A DNA stretch of 7,188 nt, from assembly GCA_020430675.1 (NCBI GenBank), contig JAGQJJ010000190.1, positions 1 through 7,188 of the forward strand, in the 5' to 3' direction. The position numbers and the translations under genes are program-made. Positions 1 to 5,869 of this stretch are shown here, piece after piece. Below the pieces are notes generated by a model. That model made no database searches. It saw only the letters and a program-made list of their open reading frames with translations, and was not told the origin of the DNA. Source of the stretch: Myxococcales bacterium (GTDB lineage: Bacteria; Myxococcota; Bradymonadia; UBA7976; UBA1532). Within the stretch, counting starts at the first letter, position 1. Every line of letters starts with the position of its first letter.

Positions 1-1218
1 CGCTTCGGCCGCCAATTTGGCCCAGGCCGCGGTCGACGCGGCGATCAACCGGCGCGGTGCCCAGAGAAAGCGCATGTCGGTCGTCGCGATCAGCCCGTCG
101 AGCGCCATCGCCGCTTTTGCGTGCTCATCGTCAAACGTCTCGGGCTCAAACCCGGCCAGCTCCTCGAACGACTCATGCCCGTCAGGCAACCGCTCGGTCA
201 CCGCCTGAGCGATGGTCGCCGCGCGGCCCAGATCGGCCTTCACCCGCGGCAGCCGCGCCAGCGCCGCCGGGTCGATCGCGCGCAGCGGATCGCCGGGGTC
301 GCCGGGATCATCATCGCCCCCGCTGAGCGCCTGCCACGCCGCCTGGCACAGCGCCAGCCGCACCGCCGCCGGCGGATAGACCGACCCGCGGGGCATGCCC
401 ATCGCGCCCGGCTCGGTCAGCTCCAGCTCCACCAGCGCCCAGACCGCCCACGGCCCCACGCTGGCCACCGAGAAGAGGTCGGCGAAGACCTCCTTGCCCC
501 AGTCGAACCAGTCCGCGGCCGCGTCGCCGTCATCGGTCACCTTGCCCTTGAGCGCCTTGGCAAAGGCCCCGACCATGCCGCGATCCTTGCCCAGCGCGTA
601 CTGCACATGATGGCCCACCTCATGGGCGGCGAAGATGAGCCACCACGGCTCGGCCACCGCCGCCCGCGGCAGGCCGATCAGCGGAATCGGCAGCATTTCC
701 AGATACTTTTGGAGCAGCTCGCCGCCCCCGCGCTGCAGGTCGCGCGGCACCAGATCGCTGGGCAGGGCCCGCGGCGCGTGCTCGGGTTCAAAAAATGGCA
801 ACGGCGCCGGCCGCTGCGCCAGGTTCGGCTCGGCCCCATAAACCGGGCGGTAGCAGCTCCACACCACCTCATCGGCGGCCGCCAGCACCGGCCCCAGCAG
901 CGGATCATCGCGCTGATCGAAGCGCTCGGCGTAGCTCACGAAGACCCGACGCAGCCAGTCGGTGCGTTGATCCAGCTCGGCACAGGCCCGAAACACCGCC
1001 CCGCGTTCGCCCTGATCGGGCAGACCGTCGGCCTTTTGGGCCAGCGCGCTCGCCGCCCCGGTCAACAGGGCGCTCAGCGCGTCGAGCTGCGAATGATGCC
1101 GCTGCGCCGGATCGGCCGCCCGCCGCTGGCCCAGCCACGCCTCGACCTCGGTCGACAGCGCCTCAACCCCCCGAAGGCTGCGCGCGCGTCGACCCCGAAC
1201 TTCCCATTGCATGCTCAT
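1..1218 (-). CDS. Predicted gluzincin-type zinc metalloprotease (HEXXH), 3' end outside window
   Basis: Reading the minus strand from 1218 gives 406 codons with no stop, ending at the window edge, so the C-terminus is missing. The protein has the motif AAHEVGHHVQYALG with HEVGH at residues 199-203. Forty residues later comes KEVFADLF, with E243 and D247 forming the ExxxD pattern that supplies the third zinc ligand in gluzincins. This predicts a metal-dependent peptidase; the HExGHHVQ spelling recalls YpfJ-type neutral zinc peptidases, but the rest does not look like that family to me. The N-terminal 150 residues are mostly helical and charged; no signal peptide or membrane segment is seen, so it is probably cytoplasmic. 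Start: ATG at 1218, with a second in-frame ATG at 1212. A GGAGG at 1222-1226 lies 3 nt before the first and 9 nt before the second, so 1212 may be the real start. It is divergent from the WYL regulator. Substrate unknown; fold call is fairly secure, family is not. Confidence 0.75.
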   Translation of the reverse strand, partial: MSMQWEVRGRRARSLRGVEALSTEVEAWLGQRRAADPAQRHHSQLDALSALLTGAASALAQKADGLPDQGERGAVFRACAELDQRTDWLRRVFVSYAERFDQRDDPLLGPVLAAADEVVWSCYRPVYGAEPNLAQRPAPLPFFEPEHAPRALPSDLVPRDLQRGGGELLQKYLEMLPIPLIGLPRAAVAEPWWLIFAAHEVGHHVQYALGKDRGMVGAFAKALKGKVTDDGDAAADWFDWGKEVFADLFSVASVGPWAVWALVELELTEPGAMGMPRGSVYPPAAVRLALCQAAWQALSGGDDDPGDPGDPLRAIDPAALARLPRVKADLGRAATIAQAVTERLPDGHESFEELAGFEPETFDDEHAKAAMALDGLIATTDMRFLWAPRRLIAASTAAWAKLAAEA

Positions 1219-1221
1219 CGC

Positions 1222-1226
1222 CCTCC
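1222..1226 (-). promoter_or_regulatory. Ribosome binding site of the metalloprotease gene
   Basis: On the minus strand this reads GGAGG. It is 3 nt from the ATG at 1218 and 9 nt from the ATG at 1212. Spacing alone slightly favours the inner start, giving a protein shorter by two residues. Confidence 0.5.
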
Positions 1227-1252
1227 ACCGCGCCGCATTGCCGGCACCATAG

Positions 1253-1277
1253 CGCTTCCGCACGACCGGCGGAAGCG
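1253..1277. promoter_or_regulatory. Perfect 9-bp inverted repeat in divergent spacer, candidate operator
   Basis: CGCTTCCGC at 1253-1261 and GCGGAAGCG at 1269-1277 are exact reverse complements separated by 7 bp. The dyad sits 35 bp upstream of the metalloprotease start and about 90 bp upstream of the WYL gene. Its place between divergent genes, one encoding a DNA-binding regulator, suggests an operator, but a transcribed hairpin in the metalloprotease leader is also possible. No consensus is known to me for it. Confidence 0.4.
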
Positions 1278-1295
1278 AGCCCCATTTTGCGATCT

Positions 1296-1319
1296 CTCCT
1301 GCCAGATCATGGTCAGGAG
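1296..1319. promoter_or_regulatory. Second dyad in divergent spacer, candidate WYL-regulator operator
   Basis: CTCCTGCCA at 1296-1304 faces TGG-T-CAGGAG at 1310-1319, giving nine complementary pairs with one extra T. The half-sites are unrelated to the neighbouring 1253-1277 dyad. The site lies about 50 bp before the regulator's start codon, where an autoregulatory operator would be expected. The role is inferred from position only; no convincing -35/-10 pair was found beside it. Confidence 0.35.
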
Positions 1320-1354
1320 GGGGGGCGTATCTTGAGTCACATCGAATGACCAGC

Positions 1355-1362
1355 AAGGAGGT
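1355..1362 (+). promoter_or_regulatory. Strong ribosome binding site of the WYL regulator
   Basis: AAGGAGGT is a full match to the anti-Shine-Dalgarno complement and lies 5 nt before the ATG at 1368. It decides the start: the ATG at 1346 is in another frame and would itself contain this site. Confidence 0.85.
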
Positions 1363-1367
1363 CGCTC

Positions 1368-2060
1368 ATGGAGCGCTCGACTCGTCTGTCCCGTCTGTTG
1401 CAGATCCTCAACGACCGCCCGATGACCTCGGTCGACGAGCTGGCGGCCCGCCTGGGGGTGAGCGATCGCACGATCTACCGCGACCTGACCGCGCTCAAGG
1501 GCGACGGCGTGGCCGTGCAGCGGCGCGCGCAGATCGGCTACGCGCTGCAGGGCGGTGACGCCGCGCTCGACCTCTCGGGCGACGAGCTCGAAGCCCTGGC
1601 CGCCGGGGCCCAGATGATCGCCGCCTGGGGCGATCCGGCGCTCGCGGGCGCCGCGGTGCGCATGCTCGACAAGGTCGCCGGCGCGCTCTCGCCCGGCCAG
1701 CAGGCCACCCTCGACGGCACCCCGATCGCCGCCTCGCGGGCCCGCACCAAGTTCCGCCGCGTCGCTGGCCTCGGCCTCTTGCGCCAGGCCCTGCACGAGC
1801 GCCGCAAGCTCTACTTCCGCTACGTCGACTCCGAGGGCCACCACAGCGAGCGCGTCGTGCAGCCGCGCAGCCTGGTCTTCCGCGGCGACCATTGGTCGCT
1901 GCTGGCCTGGTGCGAGATTCGCGAGGAGTACCGCAGCTTCCGCCCCGAGCGCATGCGCGACGTGGCCGTGCTCGACGAGACGTTCCTGCCCTTTGACGGC
2001 GACGGCGTGCGCGGCGCGGTCAACGAAGACACCGATCCGGCTTTCGACGTCTCGGCCTGA
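1368..2060 (+). CDS. HTH-WYL domain transcriptional regulator (YafY/DeoR-like)
   Basis: This 230-residue protein starts with a winged helix-turn-helix of the HTH_11/DeoR type (residues about 4-60; core LAARLGVSDRTIYRDLTAL). A linker predicted to be helical follows, then a WYL domain at about 135-215. The WYL signature is present as VQPRSLVFRGDHWSLLAWC followed by REEYRSFRPERM; the family's W-Y-L triplet is W-S-L here. WYL domains sense a ligand, sometimes a nucleic acid or nucleotide, and switch the attached DNA-binding domain; the ligand here is unknown. Length is typical of short members without a clear C-terminal WCX extension. The gene is divergent from the metalloprotease, and the shared spacer has two dyads, so it probably controls that gene and/or itself. 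It is separated from the downstream NfeD operon by a terminator-like structure. Family assignment is secure; targets are inferred. Confidence 0.93.
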   Translation: MERSTRLSRLLQILNDRPMTSVDELAARLGVSDRTIYRDLTALKGDGVAVQRRAQIGYALQGGDAALDLSGDELEALAAGAQMIAAWGDPALAGAAVRMLDKVAGALSPGQQATLDGTPIAASRARTKFRRVAGLGLLRQALHERRKLYFRYVDSEGHHSERVVQPRSLVFRGDHWSLLAWCEIREEYRSFRPERMRDVAVLDETFLPFDGDGVRGAVNEDTDPAFDVSA

Positions 2061-2098
2061 CATCGCGCGGCACCTCCAGCGGGCTGCTAGGCCACGGG

Positions 2099-2136
2099 GT
2101 GCGGCCAGGGAATCCCCCGATCCGGGGGGGCCGCGC
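2099..2136 (+). terminator. Probable terminator hairpin after the WYL gene
   Basis: The outer arms GCGGCC (2101-2106) and GGCCGC (2129-2134) extend by a G.U and a G-C pair to 2099/2136. The inner arms CCCCC (2114-2118) and GGGGG (2124-2128) close a 5-nt loop, with a 7-nt bulge on the 5' side. It begins 38 nt after the stop codon and ends 59 nt before the next gene. No U-tract follows, so it is a stem-type rather than a canonical intrinsic terminator. Confidence 0.45.
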
Positions 2137-2178
2137 GCTGACGATCCCACGGCCTCGCTTGTGGGCGCGCCCGCCGAT

Positions 2179-2187
2179 TGCTACCGT
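2179..2187 (+). promoter_or_regulatory. Extended -10-like element just before the NfeD-like gene
   Basis: TGCTACCGT matches the extended -10 form TGnTAnnnT. Its last base is 8 nt before the A of the ATG at 2196, so transcription would begin at or very near the start codon. There is no Shine-Dalgarno-like sequence upstream of that ATG. Together these suggest a leaderless or near-leaderless mRNA for the NfeD-flotillin operon. No -35 box was convincing. Confidence 0.3.
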
Positions 2188-2195
2188 CGCCGTCG

Positions 2196-2882
2196 ATGCT
2201 GACGCTTTACATCATCACCGGCATCGTCGGCGGCACGTTCATCGTGCTCTCGGCGCTCGGTGGCCTGGGCGACCACGACAGCGACCTCGACGCCGACCAC
2301 GACGCCGACTTTGACGCCGACCACGACGCCGATTTTGACGCCGACGCTGACGCTGACCTCGATGTCGACGCCGACCACGACGTCGACCTCCACGCCGACC
2401 ACGCGCTCGAAGTGCACGCCGACCACGGCGGCCCGCTGGCCACCGCCGCCGCCGACACCGGCCTGTGGCTGCCCTTCTTCAGCCTGCGTTTCTGGACGTA
2501 TTTCGCCGCCGCCTTCGGCCTCACCGGCACCGTGCTCTCACTGCTCGGCAGCGTCTTCGAACCCATGATCGGCGGCGTCGCCGGCGTGACCGGCTTTGTC
2601 GCTGGCACCGCCATGGCCTACGCGATGCGCCTGCTGCGCCGCGGCGAGGCCCACTCGGCGATCGGCGTCGACGACTACGACGGCGCCGAGGGCGTGGTGC
2701 TGGTCACCGTCACCGACGGCGAGCCGGGCAAGGTGCGGCTGCAACTCAAGGGCGAGAGCATCGATGTGCTGGCCACCACCACCGAACCCGGGCCGATCGC
2801 CGCGGGCGAGCCGGTGGTGGTCATCGAGATGATCGGTCCACAGGCCCGCGTGATCCGCCGGGCCCGTCTGCTCGGAGAATGA
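2196..2882 (+). CDS. NfeD-like OB-fold membrane protein with Asp/His-rich repeat
   Basis: This 228-residue protein has a first membrane helix at residues 3-24. An acidic segment of alternating Asp with His, Ala, Phe, Leu or Val follows at 26-77, then two membrane helices at about 95-118 and 124-146. A soluble C-terminal domain (about 155-226), rich in beta strands and resembling the OB fold of NfeD/YuaF/YqiJ proteins, ends the chain. The order, with two flotillin genes immediately downstream, matches yuaF-floT of Bacillus and yqiJ-yqiK of E. coli, where the NfeD-type protein partners the SPFH protein in membrane microdomains. The Asp/His tract contains a 16-residue exact tandem duplication (32-47) and could bind metal ions, which is inference. 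Start: ATG 2196 is preferred over the in-frame TTG at 2178 because it begins the hydrophobic helix; neither has a ribosome binding site. The gene ends 22 nt before the first flotillin start. Confidence 0.85.
   Translation: MLTLYIITGIVGGTFIVLSALGGLGDHDSDLDADHDADFDADHDADFDADADADLDVDADHDVDLHADHALEVHADHGGPLATAAADTGLWLPFFSLRFWTYFAAAFGLTGTVLSLLGSVFEPMIGGVAGVTGFVAGTAMAYAMRLLRRGEAHSAIGVDDYDGAEGVVLVTVTDGEPGKVRLQLKGESIDVLATTTEPGPIAAGEPVVVIEMIGPQARVIRRARLLGE
2289..2336 (+). repeat. 24-bp tandem repeat encoding DADHDADF twice
   Basis: Two adjacent 24-bp units (2289-2312 and 2313-2336) differ at one silent base (GAC versus GAT). Related 12-bp GACGCCGACCAC-like units continue to about 2426. The array is in frame and codes for the Asp/His tract of the NfeD-like protein. 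Such an array can expand or contract in multiples of three bases. Confidence 0.85.
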
Positions 2883-2892
2883 CGCCGGGCCC

Positions 2893-2899
2893 AAGGGAG
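2893..2899 (+). promoter_or_regulatory. Ribosome binding site deciding the TTG start of flotillin 1
   Basis: AAGGGAG lies 5 nt before the TTG at 2905. The in-frame GTG at 2899 overlaps the site itself, so it would leave no usable spacing. The TTG start is therefore preferred. Confidence 0.6.
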
Positions 2900-2904
2900 T
2901 GAAC

Positions 2905-4224
2905 TTGAACGCGATCTACCTCGCGGTGGGCATCACCGTCGGCCTGCTCTTCCTCATCGGGCTCGCGCGCAGCCTGCTGCACATCTGCCCACCCAACGAA
3001 GTGCTCATTTTCAGCGGCCGCAAACACGCGCTGCCCGACGGCTCGCAGCGCGGCTTCCGGGTCGTCTTCGGCGGCCGCGGCTGGCGCATCCCCATGATCG
3101 AGACGGTCGACCGCATGACCCTCAACGTCATGGAGGTGCCGCTGAGCATCCGCAACGCCTACTCGCGCGGCGGCATCCCGCTCAACGTCGGCGCCATCGC
3201 CAACATCAAGATCTCGAGCGACCGCGCGGTCATCGGCAACGCCATCGAGCGGTTTCTGGGCCGCGACATGGCCGAAGTGCGCCGGGTGGCCAAAGAGACG
3301 CTCGAAGGCCATCTGCGCGAGGTGCTCGCCAAGCTGACGCCCGAAGAGGTCAACGAGAACCGCCTGAAGTTCGGCCAGCAGTTGCAGCACGACTCGGGCG
3401 ATGACCTGCGCAAGCTGGGCATCCACCTCGACACGCTCAAGATTCAGCACGTCGCCGACGAGGTCAGCTACCTCGACTCCATCGGCCGCGAGGCCATCGC
3501 CAACGTGGTCAAGGACGCCGAGATCGCCGAGAGCGACACCCGCCGCGGCGCCGAACAGGAAGAGGCCAGCCAGATCGGCCGCGCCGAGGTGAAGAAGTCC
3601 GAGGTCGAGGCCGAGATCGCCCGGCTGCAGAACGAGTACCGCCGCGTGCTCGCCGAGCTGGAGCAGAAGGTCAAATCGGAAGAGGAGCGCACCCTGGCCG
3701 CCGCCCGCGAGGCCCGCGCCATCGCCGAGCAGGAGCTGCAGGAGGTGCGCACGCGCCTCGAAGAGTTGCGGCTCAACATCGACCAGGTCATGCCCGCCGA
3801 GGCCGCCCAGCGCGCCGCCGAATATCAGGCCCGCGGCGAGGCGGCGTCGATTCGCGCCCGCGGCGAAGCGGTGCAGGTGGCGCTCGCCGAGCTGCAGGAC
3901 GCCTGGCTGCAAGCGGGCGACGACGCGATGAGCATCTACCTCATCGAAGACATCGAGCGCATCCTGGGCACCGTGATCAGCGCCGTGCAGCGCGTCGGCG
4001 TCGACAAGCTCACCCTGATCGACGCCGGCGACGGGCAGACGCTCTCCGCCTACGTCGCCGCGTGGCCGGCCATGCTGCGCGCCGTCTTCGACGCGGTCAC
4101 CCAGATGACCGGCATCGACATCCCCAAGGCGATCTCGGGCACGCACGGCGCCACCCCGCCCGCCAAACCGCCCGCGCGGCCGACGCCCACCTTGCCGCCC
4201 TTCCGCACCGGGGGTGCGTCATGA
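2905..4224 (+). CDS. SPFH/flotillin family protein 1 (YqiK-type)
   Basis: This 439-residue protein has an N-terminal membrane helix (residues 4-24), then an SPFH (band 7) domain at about 28-190 that opens with CPPNEVLIFSGR and contains NAYSRGGIPL and NAIERFLGR. DEVSYLDSIGRE (185-196) marks the junction to a long Glu/Ala/Arg-rich coiled coil (about 196-325), followed by a flotillin-like C-terminal region and a Pro-rich tail (about 410-439). Flotillins oligomerise in the membrane and organise microdomains. The NfeD-like gene directly upstream is the usual partner. It shares long blocks with the next gene, so the two are tandem paralogues that may form a mixed oligomer like HflK/HflC (inference). 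Start TTG 2905 follows the ribosome binding site; a GTG start at 2899 would add two residues. It overlaps the next gene by 4 nt (ATGA). Family is secure; function is by analogy. Confidence 0.92.
   Translation: MNAIYLAVGITVGLLFLIGLARSLLHICPPNEVLIFSGRKHALPDGSQRGFRVVFGGRGWRIPMIETVDRMTLNVMEVPLSIRNAYSRGGIPLNVGAIANIKISSDRAVIGNAIERFLGRDMAEVRRVAKETLEGHLREVLAKLTPEEVNENRLKFGQQLQHDSGDDLRKLGIHLDTLKIQHVADEVSYLDSIGREAIANVVKDAEIAESDTRRGAEQEEASQIGRAEVKKSEVEAEIARLQNEYRRVLAELEQKVKSEEERTLAAAREARAIAEQELQEVRTRLEELRLNIDQVMPAEAAQRAAEYQARGEAASIRARGEAVQVALAELQDAWLQAGDDAMSIYLIEDIERILGTVISAVQRVGVDKLTLIDAGDGQTLSAYVAAWPAMLRAVFDAVTQMTGIDIPKAISGTHGATPPAKPPARPTPTLPPFRTGGAS
4204..4218 (+). promoter_or_regulatory. Hairpin covering the ribosome binding site of flotillin 2
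   Basis: CGCACC (4204-4209) and GGTGCG (4213-4218) form a perfect 6-bp stem with a GGG loop, ending 2 nt before the ATG at 4221. It contains the only Shine-Dalgarno-like run (GGGGGTG, 4210-4216) and lies in the last codons of flotillin 1. Ribosomes finishing flotillin 1 would open it, which suggests coupled translation of the pair. Confidence 0.45.
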
Positions 4225-5474
4225 TCGAGCAGAGCCTCCTCGTCGCCGGCGGCGTGCTGGCGCTGGTCTTCGTGCTCGGCGTGCTGAGCCTGAAGAAGCT
4301 GATCTATATCTGCGCGCCCAACGAGGTGCTGATCTTCTCCGGCCGCGCCCGCCGGGTGGCCAGCCGCGCGGTCGGCTATCGGCTGGTCAAGGGCGGCCGC
4401 GGCGTGCGCATCCCGCTGCTCGAGCGCGTCGACCGCCTCGACCTGACCAACATGATCATCGAGCTGAGCGCCAACAGCGCCTACTCGCGCGGCGGCGTGC
4501 CGCTCACGGTGCATGCGGTGGCCAACGTGAAGGTCGCCGGCCACGAGCCGGTGCTCAACAACGCCATCGAGCGCTTCCTCGGCCGCAGCCGGCAGGAGAT
4601 CATGCACGTCGCCAAGGCCACCCTCGAAGGCGCGCTGCGCGGCGTGCTGGCGACGATGACCCCCGAAGAGGTCAACGAAGACAAGGTGTTGTTTGTCGAG
4701 CGCCTGGTCGCCGAGGCCGAGGCCGACATGAACAACCTGGGCCTGATGGTCGATACCCTCAACGTGCAGGCCGTGCAGGACGAGGTGCGCTACCTCGACT
4801 CGATCGGGCGCCGCAAGAACGCCGAGATCATCCGCAAGTCGCGCATCGCCGAGGCCCGCGCTCGCGCCGACGCGGTCGTGCGGCAGGCCGAGAACCGCCT
4901 GCAAGAGACGCAGGCCCAGATCGAAGCCCGCATCAACATCGCCCGCGCCGACGCCGAGAAGCGCCTCGCCGATGTGCTCTCGCAGCGCCATGCGCTGGTC
5001 GCCGAAGAGCAGGCCAAGGTCGCCCAGGCCGTGGCCCAGGCCATCGCCGAGGTCGAGGTGCAAAAGGCGCGCGTCGAGCAGGTGCGGCGGCAGCTCGAAG
5101 CCGACGTGGTGCAGCCCGCCAAAGCCAACCTCGAATCGGCCGAGGCTGAGGCCCGCGCCGCGGTCGCGCCGATCATCCAGGATGGCAAGGCCCGCGCCGA
5201 CGCCCTGCGCGCGCTCGCCGAGAGCTGGCGCCACGCGGGACCCAACGCGCGCGACCTTTTCCTGCTGCAGAAGTTCGACCGCGTGCTGCCCGCGCTCACC
5301 GCAGTGATCAGCGAGAGCCGGGTCGAGAAGCTGACCATGATCGACGCGCGCACCGCCGGCGTCGGCGAAGGCGACCTGCCCCGCAAGGCGCTGGCGACCG
5401 TCGAGCAGGTCAAAGAGGTGCTCGGCGTCGATCTCGTCGAGCGCCTCAAGGCGCTGGGCAACCGCCCGGCCTGA
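4221..5474 (+). CDS. SPFH/flotillin family protein 2 (YqiK-type), tandem paralogue
   Basis: This 417-residue protein has the same architecture as the preceding gene: a membrane helix at residues 6-24, an SPFH domain at about 31-192 opening with CAPNEVLIFSGR, YLDSIGRRK at the junction (191-199), then an Ala/Glu/Arg coiled coil to about 335 and a C-terminal globular part. Shared blocks with flotillin 1 include NAYSRGG, NAIERFLGR and TPEEVNE, while the coiled coils differ strongly. This is the pattern expected of paralogues that keep the oligomerisation domain but assemble as distinct subunits. It lacks the Pro-rich tail of flotillin 1. Start: ATG 4221 overlaps the upstream stop as ATGA; an in-frame upstream extension would lie inside flotillin 1 and is rejected. 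It is the last gene of the NfeD-flotillin operon, and two hairpins follow its stop codon. Family is secure; partner role is inferred. Confidence 0.92.
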   Translation: MIEQSLLVAGGVLALVFVLGVLSLKKLIYICAPNEVLIFSGRARRVASRAVGYRLVKGGRGVRIPLLERVDRLDLTNMIIELSANSAYSRGGVPLTVHAVANVKVAGHEPVLNNAIERFLGRSRQEIMHVAKATLEGALRGVLATMTPEEVNEDKVLFVERLVAEAEADMNNLGLMVDTLNVQAVQDEVRYLDSIGRRKNAEIIRKSRIAEARARADAVVRQAENRLQETQAQIEARINIARADAEKRLADVLSQRHALVAEEQAKVAQAVAQAIAEVEVQKARVEQVRRQLEADVVQPAKANLESAEAEARAAVAPIIQDGKARADALRALAESWRHAGPNARDLFLLQKFDRVLPALTAVISESRVEKLTMIDARTAGVGEGDLPRKALATVEQVKEVLGVDLVERLKALGNRPA

Positions 5475-5476
5475 AC

Positions 5477-5519
5477 CTGCGTCACGTCATGACGCAGCCG
5501 CCGTCAATCGTTGACGGCG
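5477..5519 (+). terminator. Twin perfect hairpins after the flotillin operon
   Basis: Hairpin 1 pairs CTGCGTCA (5477-5484) with TGACGCAG (5490-5497) around a 5-nt loop. Hairpin 2 pairs CGCCGTCAA (5499-5507) with TTGACGGCG (5511-5519) around TCG. They begin 2 nt after the stop codon, so they most likely end the operon transcript or protect its 3' end. No U-tract follows. Both stems contain CGTCA/TGACG, so the two halves could also pair with each other. Confidence 0.6.
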
Positions 5520-5582
5520 CCTCCCCCAAATCGCCGCAAAACCGCCCGCAAACCCGCATCGCGCCGTCGCCGCGCCTCGGCA

Positions 5583-5806
5583 TGCCTCATGAAAAGGTGT
5601 GTGCTCGCCCGGGATCCGGGTGATCGCCACTTGGGGACGGGCCGCGCGAGGGCGTCTCGTGCGGCCCAATCCAAGTCTCTGCGGTGTGTTCAGGCGGGGG
5701 GCCGACCGGCGTCGGCCCTGAAGAGCACATCGGACGATCGGGCCACCGCACCCGCCCCTGACCGCCTCTGCGGTGGTTACGCATTCAAGTGCCGCATCGT
5801 GAGGCA
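5583..5806 (+). ncRNA. Candidate structured RNA, strand and family unknown
   Basis: A 10-bp long-range helix with one G.U pair can close the region: 5583-5592 with 5797-5806. Inside it are stem A (5605-5612/5616-5623, 8 pairs with one G.U), stem B (5639-5650/5656-5667, 12 pairs with one G.U, 5-nt loop), stem C (GGGCCGAC 5699-5706/GTCGGCCC 5711-5718, 4-nt loop) and stem D (CCACCGC 5743-5749/GCGGTGG 5770-5776). Several strong local stems in about 220 nt without a coding frame suggest a structured transcript or a cluster of terminators. I do not recognise RNase P, tmRNA, SRP RNA, 6S RNA or a known riboswitch. High GC makes chance stems likely, so confidence is low. Confidence 0.25.
5677..5775 (+). 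repeat. 10-bp direct repeat CTCTGCGGTG, two copies
   Basis: Exact copies lie at 5677-5686 and 5766-5775, 89 bp apart, flanking stem C of the spacer. They may be binding sites, or simply paralogous parts of the structured region; nothing marks them as a transposon target duplication. Confidence 0.4.
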
Positions 5807-5869
5807 AGCCGTTCGGTTCAAACCGGCGGCCCCTTTCTCGGCCAACCTTGCGCACGTTTCCGCAATTGC

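Larger units (their letters stand above)
5520..5860. other. Long non-coding spacer between flotillin and PHA operons
   Basis: I see no convincing gene here. The open frames on both strands (5511-5888 plus, 5487-5855 minus) are Arg/Pro/Ala-rich, lack ribosome binding sites and run through strong inverted repeats. What the stretch does hold is a set of strong stems (described separately), a 10-bp direct repeat, and near its right end the palindrome GCAATTGC (5862-5869) leading into AT-rich DNA. Confidence 0.6.

Noticed and set aside
121..1335. 404-codon plus-strand ORF
   Set aside because: It is the shadow of the minus-strand metalloprotease, whose frame carries HEVGH and EVFAD, a ribosome binding site and normal protein composition; the plus-strand product is His/Arg/Pro-rich with no domain.
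1215..2150. 311-codon minus-strand ORF over the WYL gene
   Set aside because: Antisense shadow of a clearly identified HTH-WYL protein; composition is typical of the complement of GC-rich coding DNA.
2178..2195. TTG start adding six residues to the NfeD-like protein
   Set aside because: No ribosome binding site, and the ATG at 2196 starts directly at the membrane helix.
2276..2426. CRISPR-like array
   Set aside because: The repeats are contiguous, in frame and coding, with no spacers; they encode the Asp/His tract.
4062..4220. Upstream in-frame extension of flotillin 2
   Set aside because: It lies wholly inside flotillin 1 and is Arg/His/Pro-rich; the ATG at 4221 begins a normal membrane helix matching the paralogue.
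2821..5234. Two long minus-strand ORFs (441 and 394 codons) over the flotillin genes
   Set aside because: They are Asp/His/Leu/Gly-rich antisense readings of two well-supported SPFH genes.
5811..5829. tRNA T-loop-like GGTTCAAACC
   Set aside because: The flanking bases do not form a 5-bp T stem with a 7-nt loop and no acceptor, D or anticodon arms can be built around it.
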